Source of the DNA: JACCYQ01 sp036675565
Lineage (GTDB): Bacteria; Bacteroidota; Bacteroidia; Chitinophagales; Chitinophagaceae
Direction of reading: 5' to 3'
Length of the DNA stretch: 24,045 bases
Assembly: GCA_036675565.1 (NCBI GenBank)
Contig: JAKFER010000318.1
Location: 1 to 24,045 of the forward strand
A program made the translations under genes and the position numbers. The notes below the pieces were generated by a model that was not told the DNA's origin, searched no databases, and saw nothing but the letters and a program-made list of their open reading frames with translations. Position 1 is the stretch's first letter. Every line of letters begins with the position of its first letter. This document shows, piece by piece, positions 1 to 6,488 of this stretch.

Positions 1-69
1 AAAACAAATAAAGCCTGCTCCAACAACCAGGACAATGTTGATTAGGAGAAACCAGTTTTGCTTTGTCAT
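1..69 (-). CDS. N-terminal fragment of a membrane or exported protein (runs off the window)
   Basis: The minus strand reads from an ATG at 67-69 through 23 open codons to the window edge. After MTKQNW comes a run of hydrophobic residues (FLLINIVLVVGAGFICF), which looks like an N-terminal membrane anchor or signal sequence. No family can be named from so little. It lies downstream of the 108-aa gene on the same strand with about 60 bases between them, so it could be a third member of that unit. The gap contains a long A/T run but no obvious hairpin. Confidence 0.5.
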   Translation of the reverse strand, partial: MTKQNWFLLINIVLVVGAGFICF

Positions 70-130
70 TAAATAGCCTCTTATAAAAAAAAATTAAAAA
101 CATTAAGAATTGTCAGCATGTCATAAAGCG

Positions 131-457
131 TTATATGTCTTTTCTAAATGGAGTAAAGTTTATATCGTAACCAAATGGGTTCTCATCAGGCTGTTGCTCA
201 GGAGCAGACTCATATATTTCTAATTCGCCAATGATCTTAGCACCAATTTGTCCCGCAATGCTTTGGTAAACATCAGCAGACTCCTCAATAGATTCTGCCC
301 ATATTTTCATGCCCATAAATGCATAACCTTTTGGACATTCAAATCCACCATTTAATTCTCCAACTTCAACTTCCGAAAGAATTGTATAATGTTTAAATGA
401 AGTTTTTAATTTTCCATAACGAAGTTTCAGTTTCCAATCTTTTTCACTCTCTTCCAT
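131..457 (-). CDS. Hypothetical protein, 108 aa
   Basis: I do not recognise this protein. It has no signal peptide or membrane segment, is acidic toward the C-terminus (EIYESAPEQQPDENPFGYD), and mixes short beta-like stretches with a central helix-like part, so a small soluble domain is likely. It starts only 3 bases after the stop of the TPR-like gene (461-1300), so the two are almost certainly co-transcribed and probably translationally coupled. The pairing of a secreted repeat protein with a small cytosolic one is the only functional clue. The surrounding DNA is more AT-rich than the rest of the window, which fits an accessory locus. Confidence 0.7.
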   Translation of the reverse strand: MEESEKDWKLKLRYGKLKTSFKHYTILSEVEVGELNGGFECPKGYAFMGMKIWAESIEESADVYQSIAGQIGAKIIGELEIYESAPEQQPDENPFGYDINFTPFRKDI

Positions 458-460
458 AGA

Positions 461-1300
461 TTATTTGAGTAAATCGTTTTTCATTCTTTCAACATAAGTA
501 TTTATCATTTTATTACTATTGGGCCATTTCAAAAGTTCACTATGCCATTTGTTGAAATTTTCTAAGTCTTTTGCTATATAATAGACGTACAAAATATTAT
601 AGCAATTTTCAGCATTGTATTGGTTATCTTTTATTAATTGAGTTGATTTATAAAATTGATTAGCTGCAATGTCAATTTTTTTGTTCTTTGTCAAAGTATA
701 AATGTATTCCTTGTTTACATATGCATTTGTAGGATTTACTTTTATTTCTTCTACAAGAATTTGTTCTGCTTTGTCAAATTGGTTGAGGCAATTATAGGAA
801 AAGGCTAATTCAACATTCAAACCTTCATAATTTGGGGTAAGTTGTTTTGCTCTTACCAAATATGTCAAAGCCTTTGCACATTCGTTCCATCCATTGTACA
901 TATATCCCCAACGATAAAGTCTTGCAACTGAGTTTGTGTCTGTTTTATAGTATTTGAGCCATTCAGGAACGGCAGAGATATTGAGTTCCTGAAATTTGCT
1001 ATCAGGGATAAAAGCAACTAAGACATTGTTTGGCTCTAACCGTACTTTTATACTTGTGCTGTCAAATTTTGCAGGCACAAATTCACCGGTTGATAATATT
1101 TTAAAAGTCCCTTCATAATTAAGCGTCAGGCCCGCTTGTTCGTCAATATAAATGAATCCATAAGTATGCGAACTGTCTTTCTCTGATTCAAACGCGACCC
1201 ATTTATCTTCGCTCTGCACAAAGCGTTTGTCAAAGTTTAAAATTGTCTGGGCGTTAAGTCTTATCCCAAATATGATAACAAGCAGTAAAAAATATTTCAT
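461..1300 (-). CDS. Secreted TPR-like repeat protein, 279 aa
   Basis: The first 18 residues (MKYFLLLVIIFGIRLNAQ) form a typical Bacteroidota signal peptide with likely cleavage before Gln18, so the protein should be periplasmic or outer-membrane associated. The N-terminal third (about 19-125) is beta-rich with no family I can name. From about residue 128 to the end it is helical, with TPR-like periodicity: YNGWNECAKALTYLVRAKQ, then ELAFSYNCLNQFDKAEQIL, then further Asn/Tyr-rich helices. TPR arrays mediate protein-protein contacts; no catalytic motif is visible. It is first in a unit with the 108-aa gene 3 bases downstream. A divergent gap of 301 bp separates it from the + strand orphan at 1602. 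Confidence 0.75.
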   Translation of the reverse strand: MKYFLLLVIIFGIRLNAQTILNFDKRFVQSEDKWVAFESEKDSSHTYGFIYIDEQAGLTLNYEGTFKILSTGEFVPAKFDSTSIKVRLEPNNVLVAFIPDSKFQELNISAVPEWLKYYKTDTNSVARLYRWGYMYNGWNECAKALTYLVRAKQLTPNYEGLNVELAFSYNCLNQFDKAEQILVEEIKVNPTNAYVNKEYIYTLTKNKKIDIAANQFYKSTQLIKDNQYNAENCYNILYVYYIAKDLENFNKWHSELLKWPNSNKMINTYVERMKNDLLK

Positions 1301-1601
1301 AGTGTGAGGTGTCTGTTTAGTATAGCAGCTAGCACATAAATATATAACATAAGATGTTTTATCACAAGCGTCCCTGGTATTGAAAATGAAAAAAAAGAAT
1401 GATCTTTTTGAATTGTTAATGGAAACCTGAATGAACCGCGAGTCGACTGCGGGAGATTCGAAGGGGAAGCATGCTCCTCATTATTTTACATTACATTGTT
1501 AGATGTTTTCACTTTAATGATACTTTTAAAAAATTAAATATGCTTTTTCCAGAATAAATACCCTACCAAATCAATTAAGGAAAATCTCAAACTAATATAG
1601 T
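1301..1601. other. 301-bp divergent intergenic region with two GC-rich palindromes
   Basis: This gap must hold the promoters of the TPR-like gene (-) and the orphan gene (+). I found no convincing TAnnTTTG box for either. Two short palindromes stand out as GC-rich islands in AT-rich DNA: 1436-1452 (core AGTCGACT, arms CCGC/GCGG with one extra G) and 1463-1479 (core AGCATGCT, arms GGGG/CCTC with one extra A). Both are 8-bp perfect palindromes with 4-bp arms and a single bulged base on the left. Two abutting mini open frames cross them: 1386-1430 (14 codons, MKKKNDLFELLMET) and 1431-1502 (23 codons). They may be decayed coding sequence or chance. Confidence 0.4.
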
Positions 1602-2102
1602 ATGTACGAAAAGTATTTTTCTGAAAGTGAGCAAAGCTGGCTAATTCAGAATAAGTTATTGGCCAAACACATTTTTGAATCATTGGAAGACAGTGAAAAT
1701 GTAAACCCACTCGATAATGGAGAACCAGACCTGGAACCACTTAACCAGGCTTTAATAGCTGCAAAAATTACTATTGAAGCAAATAGAATTGGAATAATTG
1801 AAGGCCCTTATGACGAAAAGCATTCTGAGATGATAAGCACCTACCTTGGCATACCTTCTCTAACGGATGAAAAAAGAAAAAAGTTTTGGAATTTTTTTTC
1901 GATAAGCTGTGGTGATTTCCAGGCAGAACATCATCGCAGCCCAAAAGAGCGTATTTACATGGAGGGAATGAAGGAGTGTATCAGGGCGATGGAGGAACTG
2001 GAGAATTTTGATATTGGTGAAGGTGGGACGATCGATGTGGCAGATTTGGATACAGGAAAAATAACAAAATTGAAATTGAAAGGAGTCAACACCAAATATT
2101 AG
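1602..2102 (+). CDS. Hypothetical protein, 166 aa
   Basis: I do not recognise this family. The protein is soluble, acidic and without signal peptide or membrane segment. The N-terminal part is helical (SEQSWLIQNKLLAKHIFESL). The middle has LTDEKRKKFWNFFSIS followed by CGDFQAEHHRSPKER, and the C-terminus turns beta-like (GGTIDVADLDTGKITKLKLK). The ATG at 1602 is preceded by an A/T-rich leader without a Shine-Dalgarno sequence, normal for this phylum. It is a single gene, divergent from the TPR-like unit and convergent with the DUF4112 gene, whose stop lies 22 bases away. Confidence 0.65.
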   Translation: MYEKYFSESEQSWLIQNKLLAKHIFESLEDSENVNPLDNGEPDLEPLNQALIAAKITIEANRIGIIEGPYDEKHSEMISTYLGIPSLTDEKRKKFWNFFSISCGDFQAEHHRSPKERIYMEGMKECIRAMEELENFDIGEGGTIDVADLDTGKITKLKLKGVNTKY

Positions 2103-2124
2103 CAGACTAAATTGTACTTCAAAC

Positions 2125-2586
2125 TTAAAACACCGCCGCAATCAGCGACCATACACCCCAAATAATTAATCCAATGATCACCAACACAAAAAGCAAAACA
2201 GGCACAATCACTTTCCAGGCACCACCGCGGTGGCGGCCTTGTACATAATGTTCTTCCATCAGTTTGATGTTGCGGATGTTGGCTTTAAAATACACATCGA
2301 AAATATCACCTAATAAAGGAATGGATCCAAAAATGGCATCGATTAAAATATTCAACACCATCCGCGCCAAAACAAATCCACTGGCGCCATTCTGCGCCAG
2401 GATCATCACCATATAACCGGAAACCGCAAAAGTAGAGAGATCGCCTGCACCTGGTATCAATCCCAGTAATCCATCCAGTCCAAACCGGATATTGGTCCCG
2501 GGAATCTTGAACTGGGCATCCATCAGCTTTGCAAGGCTACGCAACCGGGCAATCGATTTTAAATCTGTTTTTGGTGTTACTTCCAT
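2125..2586 (-). CDS. DUF4112 family membrane protein
   Basis: At 153 aa this matches the DUF4112 family, whose hallmarks are visible: LRSLAKLMDAQFKIPGT near residue 15, then RFGLDGLLGLIPGAGD (about 34-49), and a second GSIPLLGDIFDVYFKANIRN (about 92-111). These flank two membrane segments, and a third hydrophobic helix occupies the last 30 residues (VIVPVLLFVLVIIGLIIWGV). The function of the family is unknown; it should sit in the inner membrane. It is monocistronic: kdnB upstream is cut off by a strong hairpin at 2791-2819, and the 3' neighbour is convergent. Confidence 0.88.
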   Translation of the reverse strand: MEVTPKTDLKSIARLRSLAKLMDAQFKIPGTNIRFGLDGLLGLIPGAGDLSTFAVSGYMVMILAQNGASGFVLARMVLNILIDAIFGSIPLLGDIFDVYFKANIRNIKLMEEHYVQGRHRGGAWKVIVPVLLFVLVIIGLIIWGVWSLIAAVF

Positions 2587-2790
2587 GAAATGACCAGTTA
2601 ATTAAAATTATGCCAGCAGGAAAACCAGGGGATTAAAGCGAAAAAGCATCATTTTTTAGCTTGTTATCCTTGATCTGGTTCAATATTTAGCCTTTTTTGT
2701 AAATGTATTGATCCAAACAGTAGATTTGTGCACTTAAAAATTGCAAGAGTTAATCCTGCCGGTCGAAAGATCAATCACATGAGAAAATGA

Positions 2791-2826
2791 AATAACCTGC
2801 AGTACCCCTGCAGGTTATTTTTTTAA
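2791..2826. terminator. Strong hairpin terminator 3' of kdnB
   Basis: A perfect 12-bp inverted repeat, AATAACCTGCAG (2791-2802) and CTGCAGGTTATT (2808-2819), closes a 5-base loop. On the + strand it runs into a T run ending at 2824. On the minus strand, the direction of kdnB, it is followed by TCATTTTC. It therefore looks bidirectional, and it ends the kdsB-kdnB transcript before the DUF4112 promoter region (2587-2790). Confidence 0.85.
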
Positions 2827-2853
2827 ATCGATATCAGTCTTATAAATATCTCT

Positions 2854-3951
2854 TTATAATCTGCCGTATAATTCACGCAGCTTTTCCCTGGTCATGATCT
2901 TTTCCCAGTCCTTACCCAGCGCATTTTCCCACAAGGGTTTCATGCCTATACTTACATCGATCATCTTATTGAATTCATATTCGCTTAACTCGCTGCAGAT
3001 GCCGGTTGGTATTTCAATATTATTTTTCTCAACCATCATTTTAAATTCGGCTACACCTTCAGGATAGTATTCTTCAATCTGGTTCATCACGATACAATTG
3101 CCAATACCATGTTTGGTTCCCAGTAAATAACTGAGACCATAACTAACGGCATGGGCCACACCAACCTGTGAATAAGCTATGCTCATACCACCGGCATAAC
3201 TGGCCATCATTAACTGATCATCGCTTTCTTCATCCCAATTATCCTTTTCAACAAAAACCTTACGGCAAAGCTCAAGCGCTTTTTCACCATAACTTTTACT
3301 GAACTCATTGATGAATGTACCCTGCAAACTTTCAATGCAATGGATATAGCAATCCATCCCGGTATAAAAACGCTGGTTCACCGGGGCATTGGCTGTCAGT
3401 TCAGGATCCAAAACGATCTGGTTAAAAGGCGTGTAATCTGAATTCATTCCCAGCTTACGCGTAGGCCCGGTCAGTACGGTGGTCCGGCTGACTTCTGCGC
3501 CTGTCCCACTCAACGTTGGTATACCTACTTTATAAACGCCGGGATATTTCACCAGGTCCCAGCCCTGGTAATCGGCTGATGAGCCGGGGTTATTCATCAT
3601 CAGGCTTACCGCTTTGGCCAGATCTAATGTGGATCCGCCACCAATACCAATGATGCCGCTTACCAGTTCATATTTTTCTTTTAACTGGTTGGCTAAATAG
3701 TCTACATATTTGGTTTTGGGTTCGTGCGTAACATCAACAAAAATGATTTCATCATTTCCAATCTTTGGAATGCGGCTCACCATCGGGTGATCCTGCCCGT
3801 TAGTGGGTTCAAAAAAATGATCAACCAAAAATATCATGGGTCCGCCATTCTTACGGTGCGGCGCAATGATCTCTTCCAGCTGGTTAAAACTTCCCCGTCC
3901 ATAGATCACATAATCAACCATCTTAAAATTTCTATGTTTCATAATGTCCAT
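2854..3951 (-). CDS. kdnB: Iron-containing alcohol dehydrogenase, KdnB type (Kdo 8-oxidase)
   Basis: This is a 365-aa group III metal-dependent alcohol dehydrogenase. The nucleotide-binding GGGS is at 104-107 (IGIGGGSTLDLAKAV), PTLSGTGAE is at 145-153, and the four metal ligands are all present: Asp200 and His204 (GMDCYIHCIES), His267 (GVAHAVSYGL) and His281 (TKHGIGN). The surrounding sequence (YQGWDLVK, GTFINEFSKSY, MSIAYSQVG) matches, from memory, the KdnB of Shewanella, which oxidises C8 of Kdo to the aldehyde before amination to 8-amino-Kdo. The gene follows kdsB by 18 bases, supporting that role. The KdnA aminotransferase is not in the window. Met4 (3942) is an alternative start because the conserved region begins shortly after it. 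Confidence 0.85.
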   Translation of the reverse strand: MDIMKHRNFKMVDYVIYGRGSFNQLEEIIAPHRKNGGPMIFLVDHFFEPTNGQDHPMVSRIPKIGNDEIIFVDVTHEPKTKYVDYLANQLKEKYELVSGIIGIGGGSTLDLAKAVSLMMNNPGSSADYQGWDLVKYPGVYKVGIPTLSGTGAEVSRTTVLTGPTRKLGMNSDYTPFNQIVLDPELTANAPVNQRFYTGMDCYIHCIESLQGTFINEFSKSYGEKALELCRKVFVEKDNWDEESDDQLMMASYAGGMSIAYSQVGVAHAVSYGLSYLLGTKHGIGNCIVMNQIEEYYPEGVAEFKMMVEKNNIEIPTGICSELSEYEFNKMIDVSIGMKPLWENALGKDWEKIMTREKLRELYGRL

Positions 3952-3969
3952 TTAGTAATATCTTTTAAT

Positions 3970-4704
3970 CTATAATTGTTTTTGATTTTCTTTTTTGGCT
4001 CTCTCCAGGTCTTCGGGGGTATCAATTTCCACGCCCATAAAACCGGTCAATACCATTCTTAATGGCACGCCATTTTCCAGGTAACGCAGGCATTCTATTT
4101 TCTCTGCATCTTCCAACGGTGTAATAGGCCATGATGTAAATTCGAGCAAGGCGGTTTTTCTAAAAGCATACACACCAATATGTTCATAATATGGAATGGT
4201 GATTTGTTTGTTGCGTGGATAAGGAATAACACTGCGACTGAAGAACAATGAATTAAAATGGAGGTCTACAGCCACCTTTACATAATTGGGATCATTGATC
4301 AGTTCAGGATCGGTCAGGGGTTGCATGAGTGAGGCCACCTGCACGGATGGATCATTAAATTCCCGGAGTAAATTTTCCAGTGGATCTTTGGTAACAAATG
4401 GCGTGTCGCCCTGTACATTTACAATGATGGAGACATCCATGCCTGCGGCCGCTTCCGCAATGCGATCCGTTCCGCTTTCATGTTCGTGGACACTCATCAC
4501 AGCCTTACCGCCGTTTTCAGTAATTTCTTTAAAAATAATTTCACTGTCCGTTACTACGATCACTTCATCAAACAAACCGGTGGCGGTTGTATTATCATAA
4601 GTATGCCTGATAATGGTTTTACCCGCCAGTTCCTGCATCAGTTTTCCGGGAAACCGGGTTGCGGCATACCTGGCCGGTATCATGGCAATTATTTTTTCCT
4701 TCAT
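3970..4704 (-). CDS. kdsB: 3-deoxy-manno-octulosonate cytidylyltransferase (CMP-Kdo or CMP-Kdo8N synthetase)
   Basis: KdsB activates Kdo with CTP to CMP-Kdo in the cytoplasm for lipid A inner-core assembly. The 244-aa length is normal. Visible motifs are IPARYAATRFPGK (nucleotide loop, residues 9-21), HESGTDRIAEAA, VNVQGDTPF, FFSRSVIPYPR, YYEHIGVYAFR, LEDAEKIECLR and GVEIDTPEDLE. The usual GDEP motif reads GDTP here, a substitution in the active-site region worth noting. A -7-like TATCTTTG box lies 37 bases upstream, and kdnB follows by 18 bases, so this is the first gene of a two-gene operon. Because of that partner, the true substrate could be 8-amino-Kdo, as for the KdsB next to kdnA/kdnB in Shewanella. 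Confidence 0.93.
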   Translation of the reverse strand: MKEKIIAMIPARYAATRFPGKLMQELAGKTIIRHTYDNTTATGLFDEVIVVTDSEIIFKEITENGGKAVMSVHEHESGTDRIAEAAAGMDVSIIVNVQGDTPFVTKDPLENLLREFNDPSVQVASLMQPLTDPELINDPNYVKVAVDLHFNSLFFSRSVIPYPRNKQITIPYYEHIGVYAFRKTALLEFTSWPITPLEDAEKIECLRYLENGVPLRMVLTGFMGVEIDTPEDLERAKKENQKQL

Positions 4705-4740
4705 CTGTTTAAAATTTTATCACAGCTTCTTCAGCGACGG

Positions 4741-4748
4741 CAAAGATA
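4741..4748 (-). promoter_or_regulatory. Candidate -7 box for kdsB-kdnB
   Basis: The minus strand reads TATCTTTGC, an exact match to the Bacteroidota -7 consensus TAnnTTTG, 37 bases before the kdsB ATG. I see no clear TTTG -33 element at the usual spacing. Confidence 0.45.
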
Positions 4749-4793
4749 AAAGGATAAAAAGGGGATTAGTCCAGAATGGCTGCCAAATAAAAT

Positions 4794-5639
4794 TCAGGCA
4801 TCTAATTTTTGAAAAGGTTTTTTCATCAGGTTGATGAAATCTTCATCCTTTTCATTCGGATAATACCTGTCAAGACCATAACGGATGGAGGCGGGATCCA
4901 ATTTTTTAAAGGTTCCAAAGAGCCGGTCCCAAACGGAAAAGACGGCGCCGTAATTACTGTCTGTATAAGGTTGTTTCCAGTGGTGATGCACTTTATGCAT
5001 ATTGGGTGAAACCAAAATATAACTCATTCCATTATCAAGCCATTTGGGTAAGCTGATATTGGCATGTGTAAAAGCTACGGCCAGGATCAGCACGGTCTGG
5101 TAAATCATTACCGCATAAATGGGTGCTCCACTTAAAAATATCGCCATAAAGAAAAACACACCTCTTAATACACTCTCCACCGGGTGGTGACGGAGACCTG
5201 TTGTTGCATCCACATTATTATCCGCATGATGCACCACGTGAAATCGCCATAGAAACCCGAGTTTATGTTCTACAATATGAACCAGCCATCCACCAAAAAA
5301 ATCGAGTACCAAAAATGAAATAAGGATGGTTCCTAAAATACCGGCATTGAACCAATATACCAACCCAAAACCTTGCCGCTGGCACCAGTCGCTTAACATC
5401 ACGATAAATATGGCAAGAGCAGTATGTATCAGCAAGTGCATGAGAGTAAAACTCAAATTGGTGAGGGCATGCTTAAACTTGGTCTTTTTATATTTCAGGG
5501 TTAAGAGGGGAATAGCACCTTCAATAATCCAGAAAAACAACAACCCGCCTACCAAAAAGGCCATTCTTTCAATCGGCCTGTTTTCAAGGTCAGAGAAATA
5601 ATCTATGATCCGTTGTAAAATGTTGGGGTTCATATGCAA
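4794..5639 (-). CDS. Sterol desaturase / fatty acid hydroxylase family membrane protein
   Basis: This 281-aa polytopic protein has the full set of histidine clusters of the membrane di-iron oxygenase superfamily: HIVEH (121-125), HVVHH (134-138), RHHP (150-153), THAN (191-194) and MHKVHHH (214-220). Four or so hydrophobic segments surround them (about 28-48, 60-82, 99-122, 160-190). Members hydroxylate or desaturate lipids using O2. In this phylum the substrate is often unknown, and fatty acyl chains, carotenoids or sterol-like lipids are possible. Start is either Met1 (5639) or Met3 (5633); both have A/T-rich leaders. It sits 89 bases upstream of kdsB on the same strand, but kdsB has its own -7-like box, so separate transcription is likely. 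Confidence 0.85.
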   Translation of the reverse strand: MHMNPNILQRIIDYFSDLENRPIERMAFLVGGLLFFWIIEGAIPLLTLKYKKTKFKHALTNLSFTLMHLLIHTALAIFIVMLSDWCQRQGFGLVYWFNAGILGTILISFLVLDFFGGWLVHIVEHKLGFLWRFHVVHHADNNVDATTGLRHHPVESVLRGVFFFMAIFLSGAPIYAVMIYQTVLILAVAFTHANISLPKWLDNGMSYILVSPNMHKVHHHWKQPYTDSNYGAVFSVWDRLFGTFKKLDPASIRYGLDRYYPNEKDEDFINLMKKPFQKLDA

Positions 5640-5752
5640 TTTTGTAAACGTAAAAGTTACGAAGTAAATGATGGGAGAACAATATTTTTAAGTTTTCCAT
5701 AACCTTGATCAATGGTTAATATTGGAAGCCTATCCATGGTACGGCAGCGTTA

Positions 5753-6238
5753 ATGCCCGGCTTTTGCTTAACTTGCCAGATCAAAATACAAGCCATTTCA
5801 ACCCAGGAACATAACACGGAAATCAAAAAGAGGTTTGTCCCTCTCAAAAGCTTCAATAATTATATTGAAGCCAATATTGTATTGAAAATGTTACAGGATG
5901 CGGGGATCAATTGTCATTTGCAGGATGAACATTTGAATACGATCGTGCATTTACCTTCTGGCATGCAGCTGATGGTATTTCACAGCCAGGCAGAAAGAGC
6001 CAAAGAAATTCTACATTCAGTTGAAGAAGATTTTCTCCGGTCAGTTCCCTGTTCAAAATGTGGTAATTTTTCTCTCGAAATAAAAATGGTTGAAGTGGAT
6101 GTTCAGCCACAGTTGGGCAGTATCCTTTCTCTTTTTTCACGCTGGTTCTCTGACGAGGGCACCATTGTTAAGATGAAACATTATGCATGCACAGATTGTG
6201 GTGCGGTGTTCGAGGATATACCGGTGAATGTGGAATGA
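5753..6238 (+). CDS. DUF2007-domain protein with C-terminal zinc ribbon
   Basis: Residues about 27-93 (RFVPLKSFNNYIEANIVLKM through the helix ERAKEILHSVEE) match the DUF2007 'putative signal transducing protein' domain, a small ferredoxin-like fold. The C-terminal third carries two CxxC knuckles, Cys100/Cys103 (PCSKCGN) and Cys146/Cys149 (YACTDCGA), which should bind zinc. The first 26 residues lie outside the domain and include another CxxC (FCLTC). No other ATG precedes the domain in frame, so 5753 is the only good start. It is a single cytosolic gene, divergent from the hydroxylase and convergent with dnaN. The molecular role is unknown. Confidence 0.75.
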   Translation: MPGFCLTCQIKIQAISTQEHNTEIKKRFVPLKSFNNYIEANIVLKMLQDAGINCHLQDEHLNTIVHLPSGMQLMVFHSQAERAKEILHSVEEDFLRSVPCSKCGNFSLEIKMVEVDVQPQLGSILSLFSRWFSDEGTIVKMKHYACTDCGAVFEDIPVNVE

Positions 6239-6247
6239 ATACAAAAC

Positions 6248-6331
6248 CACAAAGTCCACAAAAGATTTACACAAAGTTCATAAAGAGAATGAATGACGTT
6301 CACAACTTCGTGTTCATTGTGGTTCATCGTG
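6248..6331. repeat. Inverted array A of CACAAAG-like words
   Basis: The left arm has CACAAAG-like words starting at 6248, 6257, 6270 and 6279. The right arm has the complementary type, with CGTG/TGTG cores at 6309, 6318 and 6328, embedded in repeating TTCGTGTTCA / TTGTGGTTCA / TCGTGTTCCA units. The arms are imperfect complements around a centre near 6297. It lies in the 3'-3' gap between the DUF2007 gene and dnaN. It is too short and irregular for CRISPR and does not look coding. Confidence 0.7.
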
Positions 6332-6378
6332 TTCCATTTCTCTTAGGTTTTAAAATTTTCAATTAGTATCTCAAGAAT

Positions 6379-6454
6379 CGCAAAATTTTTCGCATAGATC
6401 GCAAGGTGGTTACTGTATTCCTTGCGGCCATTGCGGTTCATCGCGATCATTGCG
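6379..6454. repeat. Inverted array B of TCGCAA / TTGCG words
   Basis: The left arm has CGCA cores at 6379, 6391 and 6400. The right arm has TGCG or CGCG cores at 6423, 6432, 6442 and 6451, about every 9-10 bases, and CGCAAGG (6400-6406) pairs with CCTTGCG (6420-6426). It has the same architecture as array A, 48 bases away, but different words. It follows the dnaN stop, so it could end or protect convergent transcripts. Confidence 0.7.
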
Positions 6455-6488
6455 ATACATTACAAAAACTCAAACCAACTAAAAAAAT

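Noticed and set aside
4286..4834. Several + strand open frames over kdsB and the hydroxylase 3' end
   Set aside because: All are antisense to genes with clear conserved motifs and have compositions typical of shadow frames (Ser/Cys-rich).
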